DNA of 64,000 bases from Pseudomonas putida (GCF_028682635.1 NZ_JANHLK010000003.1:248001-312000); one strand, 5' to 3'; counted from the first letter of the stretch, positions 37,019 through 47,085 are shown. Program-made: numbers and translations. Notes: generated by a model not told the origin, from the sequence alone.

Positions 37019-37996
37019 TCAGGGCAACAGAACAACCGACCCGGTAGTGCGCCGCGCCGACAACTCGGTCTGCGCCTTCGCTGCATCCGCCAGTGGAAAA
37101 CGCTGGCTGATGTCCACCGTCAGCTTGCCGCTGATGATCATCTCGAACAACTCATCGGCCATGCGCTGCAGGTTCTCGGCATTGTTGGCGTAGGTCGCCA
37201 GCGTCGGCCGGGTGACGTACAACGAGCCTTTGCCCGCCAGAATCCCCAGGTTCACCCCGTCCACAGCCCCGGATGCATTACCGAAGCTCACCACCAGCCC
37301 ACGGGGCGCCGCGCTATCGAGGGAAGTCAGCCAGGTATCCTTGCCGACGCCGTCGTACACAACCGGCACCTTCTTGCCGTCAGTCAATTCCAGTACCCGT
37401 TGCGCGACGTTTTCATGGCTGTAGTCGATGGTCGCCCAGGCACCATTGGCCTTGGCCAGCGCGGCTTTCTCTGGCGAACTCACCGTGCCGATCAACTTCA
37501 CGCCCAAGGCCTTGGCCCATTGGCAGGCCAGGGAGCCGACACCCCCCGCAGCGGCGTGGAACAGGATGGTTTCGCCACCCTTGAGTTCATAGGTCTGGCG
37601 CAGCAGGTACTGCACGGTCAGGCCCTTGAGCATCACTCCGGCAGCCTGTTCGAAAGTGATGGCGTCTGGCAGGCGCACCAGGTTGGCTTCGGGCAACACG
37701 TGAACTTCGCTGTAAGCGCCCAACGGGCCGCTGCCATAAGCCACGCGATCGCCGACCTTGAACCGGGTCACTTCGCTGCCGACCGCGTCGACCACGCCCG
37801 CGCCTTCCGAACCCAGACCCGATGGCAGGGCCGGTGGCGGGTAGAGGCCGCTGCGGTAATAGGTGTCGATGAAGTTCAGGCCGATGGCCTTGTTGGTCAC
37901 GCGGACCTGCTGCGGGCCGGGCTCGGCGGGTTGGTAGTCCACATACTCAAGTACTTCCGGGCCGCCATGGGTACGGAACTGGATACGCTTTGCCAT
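37019..37996 (-). CDS. NADPH:quinone reductase, zinc-independent MDR family
   Basis: Soluble reductase of 325 residues. It has a GroES-like N-terminal domain (about 25-110) and a Rossmann NADPH domain with 'ILFHAAAGGVGSLACQWAKALG'. The alcohol-dehydrogenase catalytic zinc ligands are absent, typical of the QOR branch. I chose ATG 37996 (MAKRIQFRTHGGPEVLE) over GTG 38002 because AGGAGAG is well spaced for it. Similar to qor of E. coli; the natural substrate is unproven. Confidence 0.93.
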   Translation of the reverse strand: MAKRIQFRTHGGPEVLEYVDYQPAEPGPQQVRVTNKAIGLNFIDTYYRSGLYPPPALPSGLGSEGAGVVDAVGSEVTRFKVGDRVAYGSGPLGAYSEVHVLPEANLVRLPDAITFEQAAGVMLKGLTVQYLLRQTYELKGGETILFHAAAGGVGSLACQWAKALGVKLIGTVSSPEKAALAKANGAWATIDYSHENVAQRVLELTDGKKVPVVYDGVGKDTWLTSLDSAAPRGLVVSFGNASGAVDGVNLGILAGKGSLYVTRPTLATYANNAENLQRMADELFEMIISGKLTVDISQRFPLADAAKAQTELSARRTTGSVVLLP

Positions 37997-38135
37997 CTGC
38001 ACTCTCCTGAGATCGTTTTACCAAGTGCGCTATCTGGCGCCGAAGCGTGATCTTCGTCAACTGCGACGAGCGCATCGGCGGTGTTATGCTACGCGCCCAT
38101 TTGCGCAGGCTCGGCTCCGCTGGAGCGCCGCGTAG

Positions 38136-39074
<939 letters not shown>

Positions 39075-39086
39075 AGAGGAATGTTG

Positions 39087-39908
39087 ATGGACCGTTATGT
39101 CGTTTTCGGTAACCCGATTGGCCACAGCAAATCGCCGCTGATTCATCGCCTGTTCGCCGAGCAGACCGCGCAGAAACTCGACTACAGCACCTCGCTGGCG
39201 CCCCTCGACGACTTCTCCGGCTGCGCCCGGGCATTTTTCCTTGAAGGTCGTGGTGCGAATGTGACGGTGCCGTTCAAGGAAGATGCCTTTCGCCTCGCGG
39301 ACAGCCTGACGGCGCGGGCGCAACGAGCCGGTGCGGTGAACACCCTGAGCAAGCTGGCCGACGGCACCTTGCTGGGGGACAACACCGATGGCGCCGGGCT
39401 GGTGCGGGATCTCACGGTCAACGCCGGGTTCGGCCTCAAGGGCAAACGCATCCTGCTGCTGGGTGCCGGTGGCGCGGTGCGCGGTGCGCTGGAGCCGTTG
39501 CTGGCCGAGCAGCCGGCGTCGGTGATCATCGCCAATCGCACGGTGGATAAGGCCGAATTACTGGCGGAATTGTTCTGCGATCTGGGCCCGGTAGCGGCCA
39601 GTGGTTATGACTGGCTGCAGGAGTCGGTGGACCTGATCATCAATGCGACGTCCGCGAGCCTCACGGGCGATGTGCCGCCGATTGCGCCAAGCCTGATCGA
39701 GCCGGGCAAAACGGTTTGCTACGACATGATGTACGGCAAGGAGCCGACTTCGTTCTGCCGTTGGGCCAGCGAACACGGCGCGGCGGTGTCGATGGATGGC
39801 CTGGGGATGCTGGCCGAGCAGGCGGCGGAAGCGTTCTTCCTGTGGCGCGGGGTGCGCCCGGATACGGCACCGGTGTTGGCGGAGCTTCGTCGGCAATTGG
39901 CGCTTTAA
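39087..39908 (+). CDS. aroE: Shikimate dehydrogenase (NADP+)
   Basis: Reduces 3-dehydroshikimate to shikimate in the aromatic amino acid pathway; 273 residues. The substrate site is [15 protein letters not shown] near the N-terminus, the catalytic Lys and Asp are in '[10 protein letters not shown]' and 'GDNTDGAG', and the NADP loop is '[12 protein letters not shown]'. I chose ATG 39087 over 39081 because the GAGGA lies seven bases before it. It ends four bases before a REPIN. Confidence 0.97.
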   Translation: MDRYVVFGNPIGHSKSPLIHRLFAEQTAQKLDYSTSLAPLDDFSGCARAFFLEGRGANVTVPFKEDAFRLADSLTARAQRAGAVNTLSKLADGTLLGDNTDGAGLVRDLTVNAGFGLKGKRILLLGAGGAVRGALEPLLAEQPASVIIANRTVDKAELLAELFCDLGPVAASGYDWLQESVDLIINATSASLTGDVPPIAPSLIEPGKTVCYDMMYGKEPTSFCRWASEHGAAVSMDGLGMLAEQAAEAFFLWRGVRPDTAPVLAELRRQLAL

Positions 39909-39912
39909 GATC

Positions 39913-39989
39913 AAAAGATCGCAGCCTTCGGCAGCTCCTACAGGGTGAGCGCAAGCCCATGTAGGAGCTGCCGAAGGCTGCGATCTTTT
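39913..39989. repeat. REPIN (AAAAGATCGCAGCCTTCGGC family) between aroE and sulP
   Basis: AAAAGATCGCAGCCTTCGGCAGCTCCTAC (positions 39913-39941) is repeated in inverted form at 39961-39989 with a 19-bp spacer. The T-run ends make it a likely bidirectional terminator for the convergent aroE and sulP genes. Confidence 0.92.
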
Positions 39990-41557
39990 CAGTCTTCAAA
40001 GCGTATCGGGCATTTTTCTGCCCCTTCCAGCTTCCTCAATTCATCCACCACCTGCGGCCTGGCCCGGCGCAGGGTCAGGCTGCGGTCCTGGCGCAATAGC
40101 CGCCGCGCTTCCTGATGCAGCATCTCCACCCCTGAATAGTCGATGAAATTGATCTGCTGCGCCTCGATCACCACGCGTGCACCGTGCATGCGTTGCAGGC
40201 GAACTTGCAGGTAATGGCTGGCGCCGAAAAAGATCGAGCCGCCGACCCGCAGAATGTCTTCATCGCCGTCGCGTAAATGCTGCACCCGTGGTTGTGAGGT
40301 GCGCTTGAGGTAAAAGAACAGCGACGCCAACACCCCGGCATAGATCGCCGTCTGCAGTTCCAACAGCAGCGTGGCGATGCAGGTCAGGCTCATGACCATG
40401 AACTCGGCGCGGCTGACCCGCAGCAACGCACGAATACCCCGATGATCCACCAGGCCCCAGGCGATCAGCAAAATGCTGCCGGCCATGGCCGGGATAGGAA
40501 TGTGAGCGATCAGGTTCGCGCCAAAAATCGCAAACAGCGCCACCCACAATGCCGAAAAAATCCCCGCCAGTGGCGAACAGGCACCCGCTTCGTAGCTCAG
40601 CCCCGAACGGGTGAACGAGCCGGCCGAGAGCGATCCGGAGAAAAACGCACCGACGATATTGGACAGGCCTTGGGCGCGAACTTCCTGGTTGGCGTCGAGT
40701 AGTTGCTGCGAACGTGCAGATATCGAGCGGGCAATCGACAAACTGGTGACCAGCCCGAGCATGCCGACTGCCACGGCGCTGGGCAGCAGGCGCAGGATCA
40801 GGTCCAGGTCAAGCGGCAGTGGGCTCAGGGGCGGCAGCTGGCCAGTGAAGGCGCTGACCAGTCGCACATGCCCGAACATCGATGGCCAGAGCCAGACCAG
40901 CAGGGCTGCCAGCACCAGGGTTATCAACAGGGTCGGCCAGCGCGGCAGGCACAGCTTGAGGATCACGCCGACCACGACAGTAGCCAAGCCGAGCATGAGC
41001 GAGGGTTTATCCACTTCACCCAGGTGTTTGAACAAGGTGATGAAACTGTCCAGGGCGGTGGCCTGGCTGGGCAGGTCCAGGCCCAGCAGGTTGGGCAACT
41101 GGCCGACGGCAATCACCACCGCCGCGCCGAGGGTGAAGCCAAGCACCACTGAATGAGAGACGAAATTGACCAGCGCACCAAAGCGCAGCAATCCCAGCAG
41201 CCACTGGAAAATCCCGGCCAGGAAGGTCAGTAACAGGATCAGGGTGACGTAGTCTTGCGTCGCCGGCACGGCCAGTGGACTGACGCTGGCGTACAGGACG
41301 ATGGAGATGGCCGCCGTAGGACCGCAGATCAAATGCCACGACGAGCCCCACAGGCAAGCAATCAACACCGGGATGATCGCCGCATACAGGCCGTACTCCG
41401 GTGGAAGGCCGGCAATCAGTGCGTAGGCGATGGATTGCGGTAACGCGAGAATCGCGCCACTGAGGCCGACGACCAGGTCACGACCGACGCTGGCGCGGGT
41501 TTGCCGGGGTAACCATGAAAGGAATGGGAAGAGTGAATGGCGGCTGGGAAGGGCCAT
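39989..41557 (-). CDS. SulP family inorganic anion transporter with STAS domain
   Basis: A 522-residue transporter with 10-14 hydrophobic segments over about residues 20-400 and a C-terminal cytoplasmic STAS domain (about 420-510, 'VVIEAQQINFIDYSGVEMLHQEA'). SulP proteins move sulfate, bicarbonate or related anions. It lies beside the choline sulfatase genes, on the same strand, but a 140-bp gap with a REPIN separates it from choX. Sulfate handling is therefore likely but not certain. Confidence 0.9.
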   Translation of the reverse strand: MALPSRHSLFPFLSWLPRQTRASVGRDLVVGLSGAILALPQSIAYALIAGLPPEYGLYAAIIPVLIACLWGSSWHLICGPTAAISIVLYASVSPLAVPATQDYVTLILLLTFLAGIFQWLLGLLRFGALVNFVSHSVVLGFTLGAAVVIAVGQLPNLLGLDLPSQATALDSFITLFKHLGEVDKPSLMLGLATVVVGVILKLCLPRWPTLLITLVLAALLVWLWPSMFGHVRLVSAFTGQLPPLSPLPLDLDLILRLLPSAVAVGMLGLVTSLSIARSISARSQQLLDANQEVRAQGLSNIVGAFFSGSLSAGSFTRSGLSYEAGACSPLAGIFSALWVALFAIFGANLIAHIPIPAMAGSILLIAWGLVDHRGIRALLRVSRAEFMVMSLTCIATLLLELQTAIYAGVLASLFFYLKRTSQPRVQHLRDGDEDILRVGGSIFFGASHYLQVRLQRMHGARVVIEAQQINFIDYSGVEMLHQEARRLLRQDRSLTLRRARPQVVDELRKLEGAEKCPIRFED

Positions 41558-41604
41558 GGGTCCTCTCGGGTTGGGTTTTGCATAAGGGTATCAGCACCAC
41601 GCAT

Positions 41605-41694
41605 TGTGGGAGCGGGCTTGCTCGCGAATGCGGTGGATCAGGCAACTTCAATGTCGACTGATCCACCGCATTCGCGAGCAAGCCCGCTCCCACA
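41605..41694. repeat. REPIN between choX and sulP
   Basis: TGTGGGAGCGGGCTTGCTCG-type unit followed by its inverse. The arms extend inward through GCGGTGGATCA and TGATCCACCGC, so nearly the whole 90 bp can fold as a cruciform. It ends five bases before the choX stop. Confidence 0.93.
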
Positions 41695-41698
41695 TGGA

Positions 41699-42619
41699 TT
41701 AGAGCTTGGCTTTCACGGCCGGCAATGCATCCTTGCCATCCACGGTCTTCACGCCATCGAGCCACTTGTCCAGCACGGCCGGATTGGCCTTGATCCACGC
41801 CTTGGCCGCATCGGCATTGCTGACTTTCTTGTTCACCACCTCGGCCATGATGCTGTTCTCCATCTCCTGGGTGAAGCTCAGATTGGTGAGCAGCTTGCCG
41901 ACGTTCGGGCAGGCCTGTGCATAACCTTTGCGGGTCAGGGTGTGGACGCTGCCGGTGTCACCGAAATATTTCTCGCCGCCTTTCAGGTAATGCATTTTCA
42001 ACTGCACATTCATCGGGTGCGGCGTCCAGCCGAGGAAGGTTACGAACTTCTGCTTCTTCACCGCCCGAGACACTTCGGCCAGCATGGCTTGCTCGCTGGA
42101 TTCGACCAGTTTCCACTTACCCATGTCGAAATCATTTTTCTTGATGATCTCTTGCAGCGAGATGTTGGCCGGTGCGCCAGAGCCGATGCCATAGATCTTG
42201 TGGTCGAACTTGTCGGCGTACTTGTTCAGGTCGGCAAAGTTATGCACACCCGCGTCCCACACGTAGTCCGGCACAGCGAGGGTGAACTCGGTGCCGTCGA
42301 GATTCTTCGCCAGTTGCGTGACGTCACCGGTGGCGACGAACTTGTCGTAGAAGCCCTGCTGCGCCGGCATCCAGTTGCCGAGGAAGACATCCACCTGGCC
42401 GTCCTTGAGCCCGCCAAAGGTGATCGGCACGGCGAGGGTATCGACCTTGGCCTTGTAGCCCATGCCGTCCAGCAGAAACCCGGTGATGGCGTTGGTCGCG
42501 GCGATGTCGCTCCAGCCCGGGTCGGCCATCTTCACCGTCTCGCAACTCTGATCGGCATAGACCGACGCACTGCCCAGGGCCAGGAGCCCGACCGTCAGTA
42601 CTGTGGATAACCTTTGCAT
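41699..42619 (-). CDS. choX: Choline-type ABC transporter substrate-binding protein
   Basis: Periplasmic binding protein of 306 residues with signal peptide MQRLSTVLTVGLLALGSASVYA. It belongs to the ChoX/OpuAC family ('MADPGWSDIAATNAITGFLLDGMGY', 'VDVFLGNWMPAQ'). The choline or choline-sulfate-binding role is inferred from family and from the adjacent sulfatase, 16 bp upstream. No permease or ATPase gene is next to it, so it would have to work with a core transporter encoded elsewhere. Confidence 0.9.
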   Translation of the reverse strand: MQRLSTVLTVGLLALGSASVYADQSCETVKMADPGWSDIAATNAITGFLLDGMGYKAKVDTLAVPITFGGLKDGQVDVFLGNWMPAQQGFYDKFVATGDVTQLAKNLDGTEFTLAVPDYVWDAGVHNFADLNKYADKFDHKIYGIGSGAPANISLQEIIKKNDFDMGKWKLVESSEQAMLAEVSRAVKKQKFVTFLGWTPHPMNVQLKMHYLKGGEKYFGDTGSVHTLTRKGYAQACPNVGKLLTNLSFTQEMENSIMAEVVNKKVSNADAAKAWIKANPAVLDKWLDGVKTVDGKDALPAVKAKL

Positions 42620-42635
42620 GGACTTCCCCTTGAGA

Positions 42636-44150
42636 TTATTGATTTTGGCAGGGTTGTGGATAACGTGCTTTGCGCTCCAGATCGTCGAGGTCGATGTGGT
42701 TGCGCATGTATTGCTGACTGGCGTCCACCAGCGGCTGGTGATCCCAGCTCTTCAGCTTGCCGATGGTCAGGGCATCAGCAACGAAACGCCGGCGCCGCTG
42801 GCTCGCGAGCACCTGTTGGTGGATCGCCGGAATATTCCATTTGGCCCTCGCTTCGGTGAGAAAATCGTCGAACAGCTGGCGATGTTGCGGCGAATGGCTG
42901 AGTTCTTCCAGCTCTCGTGGGTCATTGTGTACATCGAAGAGTAGGCAAGGGTCGTCTTCGCTGTAGATGAATTTGTAGGCGCCACGGCGAATCATCATCA
43001 GCGGGCTGATGGTGCCTTCGGCCATGTATTCGCCGAACACTTCGTCGTGACCGCCCTGCCCTTGCAGGTGCGGCACCAGCGAGCGACCATCCAGAGGCAA
43101 GCCCGGTTCCAGAGAGCCGCCGGCCAGTTCTACGAAGGTCGGCAACAGGTCGGCGGTTGACACCGAAGCGCTGACCCTGCCGGCACCGAATTGCCCTGGT
43201 GCACTTATCAACAGCGGTACACGAGCTGCCATCTCGTACCAGTGCATTTTGTACCAGAGCCCTCGTTCACCGAGCATGTCGCCGTGGTCGCCGGAGAATA
43301 CGATGATGGTGTCGTCGATCAGCCCTGTATCTTCGAGTGTTTGCAGGAGTTTGCCGACGTTGTTGTCGATATAGCTGCACGCACCGAAGTAGGCGCGGCG
43401 CGCGTCGCGGATTTTATCCACAGGTAGCGGCTTGTCCCACAGGTCATAGACCTTGAGCAATCGCTGGGCGTGCGGATCGAGTCCGGCTTGGTCCGGTGTA
43501 ACCGGCAGCGGGATGTCGGCGTCGTCGTACAGATCCCAGAATGCCTTGGGAATGGTGTACGGGTCGTGGGGGTGCGTCATCGAAACCGTCAGGCAAAACG
43601 GCTGGTCGCCATCTTCGCGGATGTGGTCGAACAGGTACTGCTGGGCCTTGAACACCACCTCTTCGTCGAAATCCAGTTGATTGGTGCGCACGCAGGGGCC
43701 CGCCTGCAGCACCGACGACATGTTGTGGTACCAGCTCGGACGCACGTCCGGTTCATCCCAGTTCACCGCCCAGCCATAGTCGGCGGGGTAGATATCGCTG
43801 GTCAGGCGCTCTTCATAGCCGTGCAACTGGTCCGGACCACAGAAATGCATCTTGCCCGACAGCGCGGTGCGGTATCCGAGGCGGCGCAGGTAGTGGGCAT
43901 AAGTCGGCACATCGGCAGGAAAATCCGCCGCATTGTCATAAGCGCCGATCTTGCTCGGCAGCTGGCCGCTGACCAGGGTAAAGCGCGAAGGCGCGCAAAG
44001 CGGGCTATTGCAGTAGGCGCTGTCGAACACCACGCCGCCGGCGGCGAGGCGGCTCAGATTAGGCAGCTTGATGGGCGATGGGCCGTAGAGGGGCAACATT
44101 GGCGCGGCCATTTGATCGGCCATGATGAAAAGAATGTTCTTGCGCTTCAT
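42636..44150 (-). CDS. betC: Choline-sulfatase
   Basis: Hydrolyses choline-O-sulfate to choline and sulfate, feeding glycine betaine formation; 504 residues. The N-terminal metal site is 'NILFIMADQMAAPML', and 'NSPLCAPSRFTLVSG' holds the CxPSR motif whose cysteine becomes formylglycine. 'FSGDHGDMLGERGLWYKMHWYE' is the second metal site. I chose ATG 44150 (MKRKNILF) over 44168 by homology; neither has an ideal Shine-Dalgarno. It is divergent from the LysR regulator. Confidence 0.95.
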   Translation of the reverse strand: MKRKNILFIMADQMAAPMLPLYGPSPIKLPNLSRLAAGGVVFDSAYCNSPLCAPSRFTLVSGQLPSKIGAYDNAADFPADVPTYAHYLRRLGYRTALSGKMHFCGPDQLHGYEERLTSDIYPADYGWAVNWDEPDVRPSWYHNMSSVLQAGPCVRTNQLDFDEEVVFKAQQYLFDHIREDGDQPFCLTVSMTHPHDPYTIPKAFWDLYDDADIPLPVTPDQAGLDPHAQRLLKVYDLWDKPLPVDKIRDARRAYFGACSYIDNNVGKLLQTLEDTGLIDDTIIVFSGDHGDMLGERGLWYKMHWYEMAARVPLLISAPGQFGAGRVSASVSTADLLPTFVELAGGSLEPGLPLDGRSLVPHLQGQGGHDEVFGEYMAEGTISPLMMIRRGAYKFIYSEDDPCLLFDVHNDPRELEELSHSPQHRQLFDDFLTEARAKWNIPAIHQQVLASQRRRRFVADALTIGKLKSWDHQPLVDASQQYMRNHIDLDDLERKARYPQPCQNQ

Positions 44151-44264
44151 GTGTTCGCGGCATTCCATAGTGGATGTTTATGCGAGAGTGCTGGGATCGA
44201 GGATGTAACCCCCACACTTTGCGGTAAAGCCCATGGCCGGCAATGACTAGGATAAGCATAGCTT

Positions 44265-45215
44265 ATGTATGACGCACTTGGTGACCTCTCTCTGGATTTA
44301 CTTCGTGCTTTCGAGTCGGCGGCCCGTCAGCGCAGCTTCACGGCGGCGGCGGTCGAGCTGGGCACCACACAGCCGGCGATCAGCCAACAGATCAAGCGCT
44401 TGGAGGAGCAACTGGCGACTCGACTGTTCGACCGAATCTATCGAGGTATCGAACTGACCGAGGCCGGGGTCATCCTTTTTGAGCAGGTTCAGCTGGGTTT
44501 GCAGAATATCGACGCAGGATTGGCGGCAATCAGCGCGCAACACCAGCACGAGGTGCTGCAGGTCGCCACCGATTTCGCCTTCGCCGCCTACTGGTTGATG
44601 CCCCGGTTGCACCGCTTTCATGCGGCCAATCCACAGGTCGACGTCAGCCTGGTGACCAGTGAGCGCAGCCACAACATGCTGCGCAGCGATATCGACGTAG
44701 CGGTGCTGTTCGGCGATGGTCGTTTCAAGCAGGGCGAGAGCCATTGGCTGTTCAGCGAGGAAGTGTTCCCGGTGTGCAGCCCGCAGTTGTTGAATGATCG
44801 TGCCCTGCCCCTGCCCGCCCAGTCGTTGCTGGAGTTTCCGCTCCTGCACCTGCGTGGCGAAAACAGCAGTCACTGGTTTGACTGGAGCGGTGTCTTTCGC
44901 GAGCTGGGCATCACCTCGGCCCCGGCCCCCGGCCAGTTGCGTTTCGACAATTACACCTTGCTGATTCAGGCCGCCATTGGCGGACAGGGCGTGGCCATTG
45001 GCTGGCGGCACCTTGTGGATAACTTGTTGGCGCAGGGATTGTTGTGCCGGCCGATTGCCGAAACGGTGATTTCCAGGCTGGGTTATTACGTGGTGTTGCC
45101 ACAGCGCAAGCGACGTGGGGCGCTGATTCAACAGTTCGTTGATTGGCTGATGGCTGAGCAGGCCAGCAGTGCGCAATCGTTGACGGGAATGTCGTTTCCT
45201 TCGATTGCGGTTTGA
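44265..45215 (+). CDS. LysR-type regulator of choline sulfate utilisation
   Basis: A 316-residue LysR regulator. The N-terminal winged HTH is at about residues 8-67 ('LDLLRAFESAARQRSFTAAAVELGTTQPAISQQIKRLE') and the effector-binding domain follows. It is transcribed divergently from betC across a 114-bp gap, the classical LysR layout, so betC-choX are the expected targets. The inducer would be choline-O-sulfate or choline by inference. Confidence 0.92.
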   Translation: MYDALGDLSLDLLRAFESAARQRSFTAAAVELGTTQPAISQQIKRLEEQLATRLFDRIYRGIELTEAGVILFEQVQLGLQNIDAGLAAISAQHQHEVLQVATDFAFAAYWLMPRLHRFHAANPQVDVSLVTSERSHNMLRSDIDVAVLFGDGRFKQGESHWLFSEEVFPVCSPQLLNDRALPLPAQSLLEFPLLHLRGENSSHWFDWSGVFRELGITSAPAPGQLRFDNYTLLIQAAIGGQGVAIGWRHLVDNLLAQGLLCRPIAETVISRLGYYVVLPQRKRRGALIQQFVDWLMAEQASSAQSLTGMSFPSIAV

Positions 45216-45252
45216 AGATCAAAAGATCGCAGCCTGCGGCAGCTCCTACAGG
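45216..45252. repeat. Solitary REP unit
   Basis: AAAAGATCGCAGCCTGCGGC followed by AGCTCCTACAGGG, the same family as the aroE-sulP REPIN but without an inverted partner. It lies in the 45-bp gap between the convergent regulator and the SDR-like gene. Confidence 0.85.
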
Positions 45253-45260
45253 GACATGCT

Positions 45261-45926
45261 TTACGGCTCAGAAGTCGCGATGAAATTGACGTGCTCGCTG
45301 ATATGCAGGTTTAGATGCAGCTCATCAGCGATCCCCACCGCCGTGCGGGCCAGGCGTGCGAGCGGTTCGGCCAGCCCCGGCTCAAGACTGCTGCTGACCT
45401 GGCTGAAGTGCTCAATGGTCAGCCCCGGCACTCCGCGCGGGGCATTCACCATCGTCCAGTGCAAGGCACTGCTTTGTAGCGCTTCGCGGATTTCCTCGGC
45501 GGCGTGCAGTTCCAATCCGTCCTCGAACTCCGGATCGTCCAGAATCTCGAAATCACCCACCAGAAACAACCGCGCAATGCCCGCCGCCTGCATGCCATCG
45601 ATCAATGCATCCACCGCCAGCACTTGCTCGACCGGGCCGGGCACGATGGTTTTTTCCACATGCTCACTGTTAAAGGGCAGCCCCGGTGCGTCTAATAAGC
45701 AGACGACAGCCGAACTGCCGGCCACGCTTTGCTTCACACGCTCGGCATCGAACAGGTCGCCGGTTTTGGTACGCAAACCCGGTCGCGGCGCCAGGGCCGT
45801 CAGATCATCGAGAATGGCGATCACTTCATGCTGACGCCGCAGCATTTCAGCCATCAGCGCACTGCCCAGGCTACTCATGGCACCATAAAGCACCACTTTC
45901 ACCACCGGGGTTTCGGCATTTTTCAT
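45261..45926 (-). CDS. SDR-like NAD(P)-binding protein with altered nucleotide motif
   Basis: A 221-residue protein resembling atypical short-chain dehydrogenases (NmrA/YwnB-like). The N-terminal Rossmann strand reads 'VVLYGAMSSLGSALMAEMLRRQHEVIAILDD', and an NNxA-type position reads 'VVCLLDAPG'. The glycine motif is GAMSSLG, lacking the central glycine of GxxGxxG. It may therefore bind nucleotide weakly or act as a sensor. Function is unknown. Confidence 0.75.
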   Translation of the reverse strand: MKNAETPVVKVVLYGAMSSLGSALMAEMLRRQHEVIAILDDLTALAPRPGLRTKTGDLFDAERVKQSVAGSSAVVCLLDAPGLPFNSEHVEKTIVPGPVEQVLAVDALIDGMQAAGIARLFLVGDFEILDDPEFEDGLELHAAEEIREALQSSALHWTMVNAPRGVPGLTIEHFSQVSSSLEPGLAEPLARLARTAVGIADELHLNLHISEHVNFIATSEP

Positions 45927-46006
45927 GGCTGGCTCCGTTGTTGCGGGGTATATGGCGTGTGACCTGCCGGAAACGGTGAGGGTTCGACTCGGTTTGGAGG
46001 ATTCAG

Positions 46007-46333
46007 ATGCAACGGATCAAGGGCTATCACGCCCATGTGTATTTCGACGCCAGCACCATCGACCAGGCGCGGGCCCTGTGTGAGCGAGCCGCACAGTTAT
46101 TCCCGCTGCAGATGGGCCGCGTACATGAGCGCCCGGTCGGCCCGCACCCGGACTGGAGCTGCCAGCTGGCGTTCGGCCCCGAGCTGATCGGCGAGGTGCT
46201 GCCGTGGCTGGCGCTCAACCGCAAGGGGCTGGTGGTATTCCTGCATCCGGACACCGGCAACGACTTGCTGGATCACCGCGATCACGCGATTTGGATGGGC
46301 GCGGTTCGGCCGTTGGACCTGTCTATTTTCTGA
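46007..46333 (+). CDS. DOPA 4,5-dioxygenase family protein
   Basis: A small 108-residue single-domain protein with conserved histidines in 'YHAHVYFDA', 'RPVGPHPDWSCQL', 'LVVFLHPDTG' and 'DHRDHAIWMG'. These match the DOPA-dioxygenase family of ring-cleavage-like proteins. The bacterial substrate is not established. It is convergent with the GFA-family gene, with a gap of one base or less. Confidence 0.85.
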   Translation: MQRIKGYHAHVYFDASTIDQARALCERAAQLFPLQMGRVHERPVGPHPDWSCQLAFGPELIGEVLPWLALNRKGLVVFLHPDTGNDLLDHRDHAIWMGAVRPLDLSIF

Positions 46334-46735
46334 TCAGAGCGTTTCTTCGGCTTCGCCCGGCAGATGCTCATCCAGGTGCAGCCACGGCAGGCGGCTGTCG
46401 GTCCAGATGTGCCGTTCGGCCGGGGCCTGTTCCGGGTGGTCGAGGGTGGCAATGGTCACGTCGATGCTGTCCGGGCTCAGGTGAGTCACCAATGCCAGTT
46501 GCGCCCCGCAGTTGCCGCAGAAATAGCGCGTGCAGGTGGGTGAAGAGTCGTATCGCGCCGGTGTCCCAAGCAGCCATTGAAAGGCTGAAGCCGGGACGGT
46601 GATCCAGGTCGTCACGATCCCGCCGCTGACTCGCCGGCAGATCGAGCAATGGCAGTGGGCGATATCGTGCAATGGCCCGCTGAATTGATAGCGCAGTTGT
46701 CCACAGTGGCAACCGCCGGGGTGGAATTCGACCAT
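46334..46735 (-). CDS. GFA family zinc-binding protein
   Basis: A 133-residue protein of the glutathione-dependent formaldehyde-activating (GFA/CENP-V) family. Zinc ligands are visible in 'GGCHCGQLRYQ', 'AHCHCSICRRVSGG' and 'YFCGNCGAQL'. I chose ATG 46735 (MVEFHPGGCHCG); the upstream in-frame extension runs through a REP sequence. Most family members are not proven formaldehyde enzymes, so no substrate is given. Confidence 0.88.
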   Translation of the reverse strand: MVEFHPGGCHCGQLRYQFSGPLHDIAHCHCSICRRVSGGIVTTWITVPASAFQWLLGTPARYDSSPTCTRYFCGNCGAQLALVTHLSPDSIDVTIATLDHPEQAPAERHIWTDSRLPWLHLDEHLPGEAEETL

Positions 46736-46763
46736 GCTGTTCCTCCTGATGCGTCTTGACTGA

Positions 46764-46846
46764 CGCCTTCGCGAGCAAGCCCGCTCCCACACTGGATCTA
46801 TGTCGTACACAAAACCACTGTGGGAGCGGGCTTGCTCGCGAACGCC
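46764..46846. repeat. REPIN upstream of the GFA gene
   Basis: GCCTTCGCGAGCAAGCCCGCTCCCACA-type unit (positions 46764-46791) and its inverse at 46820-46846, with a 28-bp spacer. The rest of 46847-46990 shows nothing recognisable beyond a possible promoter region for the citrate transporter leader. Confidence 0.92.
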
Positions 46847-46994
46847 TCAATCCGGTCCGACGACCGGTTGCACATCCGGTCAATGCTTTCATCGGCGAAA
46901 GCTGGCTGAAAGCTTCCCCGATTAGGATCGCCCTCACTGCCGGCAACAGACCGGTTGGCTACAGCGAATGTTCGATTGTTCGCCCGGCCCATTT

Positions 46995-47008
46995 AACAAC
47001 AACAATGG
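46995..47008 (+). promoter_or_regulatory. CA-rich motif at a leader ORF start (candidate Hfq/Crc site)
   Basis: AACAACAACAATGG fits the AAnAAnAA pattern that Hfq with Crc binds in pseudomonad catabolite repression. It overlaps the ATG of a small ORF 130 bp upstream of the citrate transporter. Binding is predicted only from the motif. Confidence 0.5.
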
Positions 47009-47085
47009 TGACCCTGATGTCCTCTTCTATCCGCCGCTTCGCTGCAACTCCGCCCGTACGTCTCGTGCTTCCCGTTCTGCGCTGA
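47005..47085 (+). CDS. Putative 26-residue leader peptide upstream of the citrate transporter
   Basis: ATG at 47005 (or an internal ATG at 47017) opens a short frame, MVTLMSSSIRRFAATPPVRL followed by VLPVLR, ending TGA at 47085, 50 bp before the transporter start. It is basic and has PP and VLPVL-type segments. There is no strong Shine-Dalgarno apart from the A-rich stretch. I do not recognise it; it may be a regulatory leader or may not be translated. Confidence 0.35.
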   Translation: MVTLMSSSIRRFAATPPVRLVLPVLR

